Shown: positions 35,361 to 44,261 of the stretch, in pieces | Position numbering within the stretch: the first letter of the stretch is position 1 | How the letters are laid out: the number at the start of each line of letters is the position of its first letter | From: Lysobacterales bacterium | GTDB taxonomy: Bacteria; Pseudomonadota; Gammaproteobacteria; Xanthomonadales; SZUA-5 | Length of the DNA: 64,000 nt | Direction: 5' to 3' | NCBI GenBank assembly: GCA_022841325.1 | Contig: JALHRS010000027.1 | Location: 1-64,000 of the forward strand | The notes under the pieces: generated by a model | Told to the model about the DNA's origin: nothing | Databases searched by the model: none | What the model saw: only the letters and a program-made list of their open reading frames with translations | Position numbers and translations under genes: made by a program

Positions 35361-35510
35361 ATGGACAACTCAATGGAAGCACGCTTTGTCGATCGCCTGC
35401 TGCATGCCCTGGCCGAGATGAGCGAATACGCACCGGCTGAGCCGGTTGCTGCCGAGACTGCGGAGACATCGCCGCCGGCAGCAGCCAGCGAGCCCCCTGT
35501 CAAACATTGA
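35361..35510 (+). CDS. 49-residue protein of unknown function
   Basis: The ATG at 35361 follows ACAAGGAG at an ideal distance. The product begins MDNSMEARFVDRLLHALAEMSEYA, an amphipathic helix, and ends in an Ala/Pro/Glu-rich tail (AAASEPPVKH). It has no signal peptide. The next gene starts 10 bases after its stop, so the two are likely cotranscribed. The strong ribosome binding site is the main support. Confidence 0.6.
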   Translation: MDNSMEARFVDRLLHALAEMSEYAPAEPVAAETAETSPPAAASEPPVKH

Positions 35511-35520
35511 GGTTGATGCC

Positions 35521-36255
35521 ATGAGAAAACAGATTCTGGTTGTTGCGTTGCTGACGGCTGTCGCCGGTTCGGTCTGGGCTGCCACCGTGGTGGAGCCGGG
35601 CACCAGCGGCGATTCGGTCAACAAGTCGCTGACGGTTCGTGCCGGCACGGCGGTCAAGGATGTGGAGACGGTCAACGGCAGCATCGGTCTGGAAAGCAAG
35701 TCCAGCGCCGATGGCGTGGAAACCGTCAACGGCAGCATTGATGTTGCCGATGATGTCAGCGTAAGCAAGCTGGAAACCGTCAACGGCAGCATCCGCGTCG
35801 GCGCCGGGCTGACAGCGTCCGGTGATGTTGAAACGGTCAACGGACGCATCGAGATCGGTGCTGGATCGACCGTGCAGGGTTCGGTGTCCACCGTCAATGG
35901 CCGGGTGCAGCTCGATCAGGTCAGCGTGGCCAGGAACGCAGAGACCGTCAATGGCGGTTTGCTGCTGCGGGCCAGCCGGATCGGTGGCAATGTCGAGATG
36001 GTCAATGGCCGTGCCGAAGTGCTGGATGGCAGCATCGTTGGCGGCGACGTCATCGTGCGCAAACCCAAGGGCAACTGGGGCTGGGGCGGCAAGTCGAAGC
36101 CCCCGGTGGTGGTGATCGGCCCGGGCAGCGAAGTGCGCGGCCAGATCCGGATCGAGAACGATGCGACCAAGCTCTACATCAGTGACTCCGCCCGGGTAGG
36201 CAGCGTCGAAGGTGTGAAGGCGATCAGTTACTCGGGCGCGGAAGCCCCGGAGTGA
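35521..36255 (+). CDS. Exported beta-repeat protein with 'ETVNG' repeats
   Basis: 244 residues. A signal peptide (MRKQILVVALLTAVAGSVWA) is followed by about seven repeats of roughly 20 residues centred on (E)TVNG(S/R)I, for example VETVNGSIGL, LETVNGSIRV, VETVNGRIEI and AETVNGGLLL. This pattern predicts a right-handed beta-solenoid similar to polymer-forming bactofilin-like or DUF4097-type solenoids. A Gly/Trp/Lys insert (KGNWGWGGKSK) precedes the final strands. Location is probably periplasm or outer surface; function unknown. GAGGTTGATGCC precedes the ATG. Confidence 0.75.
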   Translation: MRKQILVVALLTAVAGSVWAATVVEPGTSGDSVNKSLTVRAGTAVKDVETVNGSIGLESKSSADGVETVNGSIDVADDVSVSKLETVNGSIRVGAGLTASGDVETVNGRIEIGAGSTVQGSVSTVNGRVQLDQVSVARNAETVNGGLLLRASRIGGNVEMVNGRAEVLDGSIVGGDVIVRKPKGNWGWGGKSKPPVVVIGPGSEVRGQIRIENDATKLYISDSARVGSVEGVKAISYSGAEAPE

Positions 36256-36394
36256 TTCTGTTGTCGCAGAGTGAACGGGTCTGATGTTGATCGTGGAAGC
36301 TGGAACTAAGCGTAGCCAAGCCGGTCTTAATGGCAAGGGCGCAACACTCCGCATTCTTTCCCGGGAATGGCAAGCGACAGCGAACGGGATTTGA

Positions 36395-36422
36395 CGCCGG
36401 GCAGGACGCCCGGCGTTTTTTT
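36395..36422 (+). terminator. Rho-independent terminator
   Basis: An 8-base GC stem, CGCCGGGC (36395-36402) with GCCCGGCG (36408-36415), a 5-base loop and a run of seven T. It should end transcription of the solenoid-protein gene 140 bases upstream. It is the clearest intrinsic terminator in the window. Confidence 0.85.
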
Positions 36423-36444
36423 GTTTCGTCAAGAGCACTCTCCT

Positions 36445-36605
36445 GTAGGTCCGGACTTGTCTGGACGCTTTTTCGGCACCTCGCCAGGAGCGTCCAGACA
36501 AGTCTGGACCTACAACAGCCTCAGACCTGTAGCCTTTTCCCGTGCCCCGTGCCCCGTGCCCCGTGCCCCGTGCCCCGTGCCCCGTGCCCCGTGCCCCGTG
36601 CCCCG
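36445..36605. repeat. Double palindrome followed by a long CCGTGCC array
   Basis: A full double palindrome with a CCGGAC variant in the left arm (36445-36513), the shared spacer GCCTCAGACCTGTAGCC, and about nine CCGTGCC units (36539-36605). The array stops 4 bases from the pyk stop codon. Confidence 0.92.
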
Positions 36606-36608
36606 CAG

Positions 36609-38072
36609 CTACAAGTCGCTCATGCCCTCAGGCGTGCCATCCACTCCCACGCGCAACAGTTTGAGCGTGTTGGTGCCACCGAGCAGTCCGGTGTGATCGC
36701 CGGTGGTGACCACCACGCGATCACCGCTGCTGAGGCGGCCCTGCGCGTGCAGCAGCTCCACCGCCAGTCGGGTGGAATGGGTCACGCCGCCGCCCTGGGG
36801 ATCGAAAGCCACCGGATAGACATCGCGGTACAGGCTCATGCGCTGACGCGCCATCTGATGGCGGCTCATGGCATAGATTGGAATGCGCGAGCGGAAACGC
36901 GACAGCCACTGCGCGGTCGCGCCGGATTCGGTCAGGGCGATGATGGCGCGCACGCCGATGCGGTTCGACAACGCCATGGCGGCCATGGCGATGGCCTGAT
37001 CGGTGCGGTGGATTTCCGGCGGCGTGACCATGCTCGATTCCATCGGCTCGAACTGGCGTTCGGCGGCCTCGCAGATGCTGCGCATGGCCGCCACTGCCTT
37101 GTTCGGATGTTTGCCCGAGGCGGTTTCGGCCGAGAGCATCACCGCGTCGCTGCCGTCGATCACGGCGTTGGCGACATCCAGCACCTCGGCCCGTGTCGGT
37201 ATCGGCGAATCCACCATCGATTGCAGCATCTGGGTGGCGGTGATCACCACCCGCTGGCGCGCCAGCGATTCGCGGATGATGCGTTTCTGCAGGCCGGGCA
37301 GCTCGGCGTAGCCGATCTCCACACCGAGATCACCACGCGCCACCAGCACGGCGTCGGAGGCGTCGATGATCTCGCCCAGATTCTCGATCGCTTCGGCGCG
37401 CTCGATCTTGGCCACCAGTGCTGCCGAGGAGCCGGCGCCGCGCAGCAACGCCCGGGCCTGATTCATGTCCGCGGCCGAGCGCGGGAAGGACACGGCCAGA
37501 TAGTCGGCGCCCATGCGGGCGGCCAATTCGATATCGCGGCGATCCTTGTCGCTGAGCGCATCCACCGACAGGCCGCCGCCGAGGCGGTTGATGCCCTTGC
37601 GGTCGGAGAGCATGCCGCCGATCAACACCCGGGTGTGAATTTCCAGACCTTCGATGCGCTCGACGGCGAGGCTGAGCAGGCCATCGTCCAGCATCAACGT
37701 GTCGCCAGGGAAGACATCCTGGCACAGCCGTTTGTAGCTGACGCCGACGCGATGCACGCTGCCGGGCGCCGGCTGGTCGGCGCAATCGAGAATGAAGGGC
37801 TGTTCTGCTTCGAGTTCCACCGGGCCCTCGGCGAAGCGCTCGATACGAATCTTGGGGCCCTGCAGATCGGCCAGAATGGCCACTTCCACACCCAGTGAGG
37901 CGGCAACCCGGCGCAAGTCATCGGCCCGACGCAGCTGGTCTTCGGCGGTACCGTGGGAGAGGTTGAGGCGGATCACATCAGCCCCGGCTTCGATGACCTT
38001 GGCCAGCATGCCGGGTTTGTCGGTGGCTGGTCCCAACGTGGCAATGATCTTGGTTCGACGACTCTGCGCCAT
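36609..38072 (-). CDS. pyk: Pyruvate kinase
   Basis: 487 residues. It makes pyruvate and ATP from phosphoenolpyruvate and ADP. Motifs are TKIIATLGPAT, LNLSHG, DLQGPKIR, the catalytic Lys region LVAKIERAEAI, the metal site ARGDLGVEIGYAEL and the allosteric-type C-terminal domain (ALTESGATAQWLSRFR). The ATG at 38072 gives MAQSRRTKI. It is monocistronic by position, convergent with the solenoid gene and separated from it by a terminator and a repeat island. Confidence 0.97.
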   Translation of the reverse strand: MAQSRRTKIIATLGPATDKPGMLAKVIEAGADVIRLNLSHGTAEDQLRRADDLRRVAASLGVEVAILADLQGPKIRIERFAEGPVELEAEQPFILDCADQPAPGSVHRVGVSYKRLCQDVFPGDTLMLDDGLLSLAVERIEGLEIHTRVLIGGMLSDRKGINRLGGGLSVDALSDKDRRDIELAARMGADYLAVSFPRSAADMNQARALLRGAGSSAALVAKIERAEAIENLGEIIDASDAVLVARGDLGVEIGYAELPGLQKRIIRESLARQRVVITATQMLQSMVDSPIPTRAEVLDVANAVIDGSDAVMLSAETASGKHPNKAVAAMRSICEAAERQFEPMESSMVTPPEIHRTDQAIAMAAMALSNRIGVRAIIALTESGATAQWLSRFRSRIPIYAMSRHQMARQRMSLYRDVYPVAFDPQGGGVTHSTRLAVELLHAQGRLSSGDRVVVTTGDHTGLLGGTNTLKLLRVGVDGTPEGMSDL

Positions 38073-38274
38073 GCGTGATGCCCTTCCCGAATGCTGACAA
38101 ACTGCCTAGAGCCGCGACTCTAGCAGGCTGATCCGACTGCTGATCGTCGCCCGTCACGATGCCAGCGTCATGCCATCCTTGGTTCACGTCGGTGACCCGG
38201 CCTTAGCCATTCGTCGACTTTTCCCACCCGGCATTCAGGCTAGACTCGATGGATCTGGCCATGCCGGGTAGTCC

Positions 38275-40620
38275 ATGGAGCCTTCCCCCAAACTCATCGC
38301 CGCGTTTGCCGACAAGGCCAAGGGCGTCCTGATCGAGACCCACCGGCTCAATGCCAGCGACTGGGAGGCCGATCAGGCCGAGCGCCATCAGGATGATCTG
38401 GGCAATCTTGCCGACTACGCCGGCAATCTGGCGTTGGACGCCATTCATGCCGCGGTGCTGGATCTGTATGCCTACGTCAGCGTTTTTGCCGAGGGCACGG
38501 TCAAACCCAGTCCGCAGCAGCGCAGCGAACTCGATCAGCTGATCCAGAACGCCCAGGCGGCGGTGATGGAACTGACGCCAGCACTGGGGTCGGTCTCCGG
38601 TGCCGTGGTCTTCCTGCTGGCGCCCAGCCTGGAGGTGCCGACCAGTCTGCGGCCGCGATTGCGCCAGGAGGGCATGCAACTGGCGATTTTCGACGACGGC
38701 GACGCCTTTGCCGATGCACTGCGCACGCATTTGCCGCAATCGATATTGGTGGAATCGGCGCTGGTGGCAGCGGTATCGGAGATGCTGGATGAACTGGCGC
38801 CCTCGATGCCTGAAGCCACCCGGCTGCCGCTTGTTGGCGTCAACAGTGGCGAGGCTTCGGCGCGTCTGCAATCACTGGTCGGCGGCGCCGATCTGTTTCT
38901 GGCGCAGCTCGATGATCCCACCATCGGCGCCCAGCTGAAGGAACTGCTGGCCAGCCAGAGTACCGAGCCCTTCCGGGTGCTGGTGGTCGATGACGATCGC
39001 CAGATGTGCACCTATTGCGAGTCCATCCTGGGTCGCGCCGGCATGCGCGTCGAGTCGGTCATGGACTCGGCCGCCGTCGCCCATCGCGTGCGCCAGTTCA
39101 AGCCTGATCTGATCCTGATGGATCTGTACATGCCCGGCGTCGACGGCCTGACCCTGACCGCGCAACTGCGGCTGCAGGCCGATGCCGTGGTTCTGCCGAT
39201 CGTGTTTCTGTCCGGCGAGCAGAGCGAGCAGGCGCGCTTTCAGGCCATCCAGGTCGGCGGCGATGACTTTCTGACCAAGCCGATCCGGCCACGGCACCTG
39301 GTGACTGCTGTTCGCAGCCGCATCAAGCGCGTGCGGGCCCTGGGCAAGCAGCTCGGCAGCCGGCCTGGGGATGCCCAGGGCCATCTGCGCCGCGGTGCCT
39401 TTCTGGATCTGCTGCGCCAGGTCAAGCAGCGCCCGCCGGGCCCTATCGTCGGTCTGATCGTGATCACCGTGGATCAGGCCTCCGAGCTGCAGGAACGACT
39501 CAGTCTCTCCGTCGGGCATGAGCTGGAGCAGGCCATGGCACTGAGACTGGCGCAGAGCTTCGAGCGTGGCGACAGCTATTGCCTGATTCAGGAATTTGGC
39601 TTCGGCCTGCTGATCGAGCGTGAGCGCCGGGATCAGCTGCTGCCCTTCGTCGAGGCGTTGCGAACGGCCGTCTCCGAGCTGCCCTTCAAGGTGGACGGAC
39701 ACGACATGTCGCTGACGGTCAGCCTCGGCATGGCCTTGATGCCGCGGGTGGACCGGAGCGTGGACGACTGGATCAACGCTGCCTTCGCCGCCGTGCGCGC
39801 TGCCGCGCGCATGGGCGGCAATCGGGTCGAGGGCATCCTCTCGGAGTCGGGCAGTCTGTCGCCCGAGCGCCTGATGTACGTCCGCGAGTTGCTGCGCAAG
39901 GGTATCTCGAAGGCAGCGATGGCGATCGACTACCAGCCGCTGATTCCGCTGCGGGCCAGCGAGCCCGGGCGCTATGCCCTGAACATGCACTTGCGCGATC
40001 GCCGCTCGCCGCTGTCGGGTATTGCCCGCCAGGAGTTTGTGCCGGTAGCGCGGGAGCTCGGCTTGCAGGCCGAGATCGATCGGCTCGCGATCAGTCTGGC
40101 GCTGCAGGCACTGGACGACCAGCGCAGTCGCAACCGGGTCAGTGACATTCTCGTGCCGGTGGATTTCCGGTCCATAGACCGCCAGCAACTGGCCTGGATC
40201 CAGGGTGAGTTCAGCCAGCGCAAGCTGACGGAGCAACGGCTGACGCTGGAATTCGATGCCGCCTTTCTGACCGAATCCAGTCATGCCGGCCGGCTGCTGG
40301 ATCGGCTGCGCACGCAGGGCGTGCGCCTGGGCGCGATCGAGCGCTCGGGCAGGCTTTCGCATATCGAACAGCTGGCGAAGCTGCCACTTGAGGTCATGCG
40401 CTTGCCGGCAGCTGCGCTGCAGGCCATGGAACCGGAGGTCATCGGCCCGATGCTCGAAGTCTGGTATCGGGGACGGCGCGAATTGATTGCCGAGGATGTG
40501 CGCGATCTGACTGCCATTGCCCGCTTCTGGAGCATGGGCTGCGATTATCTGCAGGGCGATTCCCTCGCTGCTGCCAGCCCACGGCTGGATTTCGATTTTT
40601 CCGAGATCAACCTGAGTTGA
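38275..40620 (+). CDS. Receiver protein with degenerate GGDEF and EAL domains (copy 1 of tandem pair)
   Basis: 781 residues. Order: an N-terminal helical region with HQDDLGNLADYAGNLAL, reminiscent of a degenerate Hpt; a pseudo-receiver (about 108-225); a complete receiver (233-350) with VVDDD, phospho-acceptor D283 in LMDLYMPG and K335; a GGDEF-like domain with QEFGF where GGDEF is expected; and an EAL-like domain whose motif region reads YQPLIPL...ALNMHL. Synthesis and hydrolysis of c-di-GMP are both unlikely. A TAGACT -10-like box is at 38241-38246. It is followed 58 bases later by a close paralogue. Confidence 0.85.
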   Translation: MEPSPKLIAAFADKAKGVLIETHRLNASDWEADQAERHQDDLGNLADYAGNLALDAIHAAVLDLYAYVSVFAEGTVKPSPQQRSELDQLIQNAQAAVMELTPALGSVSGAVVFLLAPSLEVPTSLRPRLRQEGMQLAIFDDGDAFADALRTHLPQSILVESALVAAVSEMLDELAPSMPEATRLPLVGVNSGEASARLQSLVGGADLFLAQLDDPTIGAQLKELLASQSTEPFRVLVVDDDRQMCTYCESILGRAGMRVESVMDSAAVAHRVRQFKPDLILMDLYMPGVDGLTLTAQLRLQADAVVLPIVFLSGEQSEQARFQAIQVGGDDFLTKPIRPRHLVTAVRSRIKRVRALGKQLGSRPGDAQGHLRRGAFLDLLRQVKQRPPGPIVGLIVITVDQASELQERLSLSVGHELEQAMALRLAQSFERGDSYCLIQEFGFGLLIERERRDQLLPFVEALRTAVSELPFKVDGHDMSLTVSLGMALMPRVDRSVDDWINAAFAAVRAAARMGGNRVEGILSESGSLSPERLMYVRELLRKGISKAAMAIDYQPLIPLRASEPGRYALNMHLRDRRSPLSGIARQEFVPVARELGLQAEIDRLAISLALQALDDQRSRNRVSDILVPVDFRSIDRQQLAWIQGEFSQRKLTEQRLTLEFDAAFLTESSHAGRLLDRLRTQGVRLGAIERSGRLSHIEQLAKLPLEVMRLPAAALQAMEPEVIGPMLEVWYRGRRELIAEDVRDLTAIARFWSMGCDYLQGDSLAAASPRLDFDFSEINLS

Positions 40621-40678
40621 CTGCTCGTTCATCCGCGGCGCATAGACTGCAGCTCTCCTTGTTTGCAGGATTGACTAC

Positions 40679-43027
40679 GTGCAGCCTTCGTTGAGCCCGA
40701 TATCGGCCTTCGTCGAGAAAGCCAGGGCAGTACTGGTCGAGACCCAGCGACTGATGGCGGCCGACTGGCCCAACGAACCCACTCAGACCCATCAGGATGA
40801 TCTTGCCAGCCTGGCGGACCATGCCGGCAACCTCGGTTTGGCCGAGGTACAAGCTGCCCTTCTCGATGTTTACGCCTATGTCGGCGTTTTTGCCGAGGGC
40901 GCGAAGGTGCCGAGCGCGGCGCAGCGCGAGGAGCTGGCAGCCCTGATCCAGACCGCCCAGGATCGGGTGCTCGATCAGGCGCCAGCAGGCCGGGTGGCGA
41001 GCGCGGCGGTGGTGTATCTGCTGACACCCAGCCTGGATGAACCGGTAGGGCTGGAAGCGGCGCTGCGGGTGCAGCACCTGCTGCTGGCTGCTTTCGCCGA
41101 TGCGTCCACGCTGTCCGATGCGCTGCGTTGCCATCTGCCCGAAGCGATATTGGTGGAAGCGGGATTGGTGGCTACCGTTGCCGAGATGCTGGACGAACTG
41201 GCCCTGACCCTGCCCGATGCTGCGCGCCTGCCGCTGATCGGCATCGATAGCGGTGACCCGGCAGCACGTTTGCAGGCGCAGCTCGGTGGTGCCGATCTGG
41301 TACTCGCGCAGCTGGATGCCCCTTCGGTGGTGGCGCGTGTCAAGGAGTTGATGGCACCAGTGAGTGCCGAGCCCTTTCGGGTGCTGGTGGTCGACGACGA
41401 TGCGGATCTGTGCGCCTTCTGCGAGGTCATTCTGGGCCGCGCCGGCATGCAGGTCCAAACGACATCAAATCCCGAGGCCGTGCCCGGGCTGGTGAGCAGC
41501 TTCAGGCCCGATGCGGTGCTTACCGATCTGTACATGCCTGGCGTCGATGGCCTGACCCTGACTGCCCAGCTGCGGCAGCAGGTCGATGCCATGGTGCTGC
41601 CCATCGTGTTTCTGTCAGCCGAACACAGCGAGCAGGCGCGCTTCAAGGCGATACAGGCCGGCGGCGATGATTTCCTGACCAAGCCGGTCAGGCCGCGCCT
41701 GCTGGTGAGCGCGCTGCGCAGCCGGGTCAAGCGCGTGCGTGCGCTCAGCAAGCAGCTTGGTCGGCGCCCTGCGGACGCGCATGGCCACTTGCGTCGCGGG
41801 GCCTTTCTCGAGGAAGTGCGCGAAGTCGGTCAGAGAGCCGGCCCGCAGGACGTCGCCTTGCTGGTGATCCTGGTGGATCAGGCTCACGAATTGCAGGAGC
41901 GTCTGAAGCTGTCGGTCGCGCATGAGCTGGAGCAGGCGATCGCCGTGCGCCTCACTCGTCACTTCGCCCCTGATGACCGCTACTGCCTGATTCAGGAATT
42001 CGGCTTTGCGGTGTTGGCTGAACGTGGCAATCGTGAAGACTTCCTGGCCCTGGCGGAGGCTTTGTGCAAGAGCGTTCATGAGTTGGCGTTCAAGGTCGAA
42101 GGGGAAGACCAGAGGCTCAGCGTCAGCGTAGGTTTGTCGCTGGCCAGCAAGGCCGCGCGCAGCGTTGATGACTGGTTGGGAGCGGCATTCTCGGCTGCAC
42201 GCACGGCCTCCAGGCTGGGCGGCAACCGCGTCGAGGGTATCCTGTCGGCGTCGGCACACGGTCTGACGCCCGAGCGCATCCTGCTGATTCGCGAATTGCT
42301 GCGCGAAGACAAGGCCGTGCGTGCCATGGCCATTGATTATCAGCCTCTGATTCCGCTGCGCGGAACCGAGGCCGGGCGTTATGCGATGGTGCTGCATCTG
42401 CGCGACTCCAGGCAGCCGCTGGCCAGCATCGGCCGCGAGGAATTCGCGCCCATCGCCCGCGAACTCAAGTTGCAGGGCGCCGTGGACCGCATGGCCATTG
42501 GACGCGCGCTGCAGGCGCTGGAAGAGAAGCACGGCCCCAATCGGGTCAGCGATCTGCTGGTGCCGGTGGATTACCCTTCCTTTGATCGCGCCCAGCTGGT
42601 CTGGCTGCATGGCGAAATCACCCGGCGCAAGTCCAGCGAGCAACGTCTGACCCTGGAGTTCGAAGCCTCCTTCCTGATCGAATCGGCATACGCCACCCGT
42701 CTGCTCGAACGGTTGCATGCCCTGGGCCTGCGTCTGGGCGCGGTCGAACGATCGGGCCGTCTGGCCCATGTGGCGGAACTGGCCAAGTTGCCCCTGGACG
42801 TTCTGCGCTTGCCCGCTGGGGTGCTGCAGGCCAGTCAGCCCGAGATCATCGGGCCGATGTTGCAGCCCTGGTATCGCGAGCGCCGTGAGCTGATCCTGGA
42901 GGAGGTCCGCGACCTCAACGCCATCGCCCAGTTCTGGAGCATGGGCGCGGATTATCTACAGGGCGACACCCTGGCCACCGCCGGCCCACGCCTGGATTTC
43001 GACTTCTCCGAGATCAATCTCAGCTGA
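40679..43027 (+). CDS. Receiver protein with degenerate GGDEF and EAL domains (copy 2 of tandem pair)
   Basis: 782 residues with the same domain order as the preceding gene and an identical C terminus (FDFSEINLS). The receiver keeps VVDDDADLC, the acceptor Asp in LTDLYMPGVDG and FLTKPVRP. The GGDEF site again reads QEFGF and the EAL site YAMVLHL, so the degeneracy is conserved between copies and probably selected. The start is GTG 40679 with AGGA 8 bases upstream. An ancient tandem duplication with later divergence is inferred; the proteins may form hetero-oligomers or respond to different kinases. Confidence 0.85.
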   Translation: MQPSLSPISAFVEKARAVLVETQRLMAADWPNEPTQTHQDDLASLADHAGNLGLAEVQAALLDVYAYVGVFAEGAKVPSAAQREELAALIQTAQDRVLDQAPAGRVASAAVVYLLTPSLDEPVGLEAALRVQHLLLAAFADASTLSDALRCHLPEAILVEAGLVATVAEMLDELALTLPDAARLPLIGIDSGDPAARLQAQLGGADLVLAQLDAPSVVARVKELMAPVSAEPFRVLVVDDDADLCAFCEVILGRAGMQVQTTSNPEAVPGLVSSFRPDAVLTDLYMPGVDGLTLTAQLRQQVDAMVLPIVFLSAEHSEQARFKAIQAGGDDFLTKPVRPRLLVSALRSRVKRVRALSKQLGRRPADAHGHLRRGAFLEEVREVGQRAGPQDVALLVILVDQAHELQERLKLSVAHELEQAIAVRLTRHFAPDDRYCLIQEFGFAVLAERGNREDFLALAEALCKSVHELAFKVEGEDQRLSVSVGLSLASKAARSVDDWLGAAFSAARTASRLGGNRVEGILSASAHGLTPERILLIRELLREDKAVRAMAIDYQPLIPLRGTEAGRYAMVLHLRDSRQPLASIGREEFAPIARELKLQGAVDRMAIGRALQALEEKHGPNRVSDLLVPVDYPSFDRAQLVWLHGEITRRKSSEQRLTLEFEASFLIESAYATRLLERLHALGLRLGAVERSGRLAHVAELAKLPLDVLRLPAGVLQASQPEIIGPMLQPWYRERRELILEEVRDLNAIAQFWSMGADYLQGDTLATAGPRLDFDFSEINLS

Positions 43028-43216
43028 GGTGGTCGTGCCATTGATCTTGCCGTCACCGAAATAGGGGCAGGGGGCAAGTGGCACCGGACCCACCCTGTCG
43101 CGCGATCTGGGTTTGTATCGAGCTTGGGTCCTTTCCACTGCGGCTCGCCCCTTGTTTGTCGCGTGAATGAGCACAACCCACTCCGCCGCACGATCTGCCT
43201 TTGCAGCGAGCTTGGC

Positions 43217-43243
43217 CCCCTGCCCCCTGCCCCCTGCCCCTGT
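43217..43243. repeat. CCCCTGC heptamer array
   Basis: About four CCCCTGC units end 3 bases before the stop codon of the minus-strand M23 peptidase gene. A reverse-complement GGGGGCA-type array is at 50892-50919, and a shorter GGGGCAGGGGGCA run at 43064-43077. The rest of the 219-base gap shows no feature. Confidence 0.85.
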
Positions 43244-43246
43244 CCT

Positions 43247-44158
43247 TTACGGCGCCACCAGCGCCGGATCCAGCTTGACCTCAAACCAGTTCAGACCCCA
43301 GTGCAGATGCGGGCCGCTGGCGCGGCCGGTCATGCCGATGGCGCCGATCGGGTCGCCGGTCTTGAGGACTTGACCCTGCTGCACGTCGGTACGGCTCATG
43401 TGGATGTAGACCGAGTTGACGCCGTGGCCGTGGTCGACGATCACCGTCTGTCCGGACAGCAGCATGCCCGGATGCACCAGGGTCACGACCCCCGGAGCCG
43501 GCGCCCGGATCTGGGTGCCGGTGGGTGCGGCAATGTCCAGACCCAGATGCGGGCTCCTGGGCTCACCATTGAGGATCCGCTGGCTGCCGTAGACACCGCT
43601 GATGCGACCTTGCGCCGGGCGTACCCAGGGCAGCAGGAAGTCGCTGCGCGGCTCGTCGCGCTCGCGGGCCTGCGCAATCAGCGCATTCTCGCGGGCAATC
43701 CGCGCCTGTTCTTCCGGATCCGGGGTTACCGTGGCTGGCGGCAAGCCGCTGACCCGCTCGATGGCGTAATCGCGCGCTGCCACCGCCAGACCTGCGCACC
43801 GGGCGCGGGTGTCGGCAGCCAGCCTTACGCACAGGCTGATACGCCGCTGATCGCGGGCCAGGCCAAAGACGAAACGACCCTGTGCATCCACGCGCAGATT
43901 GCGCTGATCGACACTGACCCGCGCCCCGGCTTCGGTGTGGCCGACGACCAGCTGGCCCTGCCGCAACGGTTGATCGAGCGTGATTCCGGCCGGCAGCGTG
44001 GCCGACTGCGCGGCGGTGAGCATGCCGAACAGCAGTGCCAGAACGAGCGCACAACGGCCTCGAAGATCTACCCGGTAGCGGCGGCTCGGTTCGGCCTTGT
44101 GGCTTTCGTGGGTCCGGACTTGTCCGGACGCCTCTGCTCTCACCCTGCCCACTGTCAT
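43247..44158 (-). CDS. M23-family metallopeptidase
   Basis: 303 residues. After a basic N-terminal stretch comes a hydrophobic signal (ALVLALLFGMLTAAQSA), a domain of about 110 residues, and a C-terminal LytM fold with zinc ligands H and D in SPHLGLDIAAP and H in GPHLHWGLNWF, so it should be an active endopeptidase acting on peptidoglycan. ATG 44158 has GGGAG at a proper distance; the ATGs at 44191/44194 lack one. The first ~15 residues are encoded by one copy of the dispersed GTCCGGAC-TT-GTCCGGAC palindrome (44109-44131). It lies downstream of coaX. Confidence 0.88.
   Translation of the reverse strand: MTVGRVRAEASGQVRTHESHKAEPSRRYRVDLRGRCALVLALLFGMLTAAQSATLPAGITLDQPLRQGQLVVGHTEAGARVSVDQRNLRVDAQGRFVFGLARDQRRISLCVRLAADTRARCAGLAVAARDYAIERVSGLPPATVTPDPEEQARIARENALIAQARERDEPRSDFLLPWVRPAQGRISGVYGSQRILNGEPRSPHLGLDIAAPTGTQIRAPAPGVVTLVHPGMLLSGQTVIVDHGHGVNSVYIHMSRTDVQQGQVLKTGDPIGAIGMTGRASGPHLHWGLNWFEVKLDPALVAP
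44109..44131. repeat. Palindromic repeat copy inside a coding region
   Basis: GGGTCCGGACTTGTCCGGACGC, a CCGG variant of the dispersed GTCCAGAC palindrome, lies inside the N-terminal coding part of the M23 peptidase, between its start and signal sequence. Confidence 0.75.
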
Positions 44159-44261
44159 CCATTGAACTCCCTGTCCTGGCGGTGGGGTCATCATGCACCA
44201 CGATGCGTGGGCGCGCGCTGGGTGGCGCTCCCCGGCCGTGGCAACAGTGGCCGTCGGGAGA

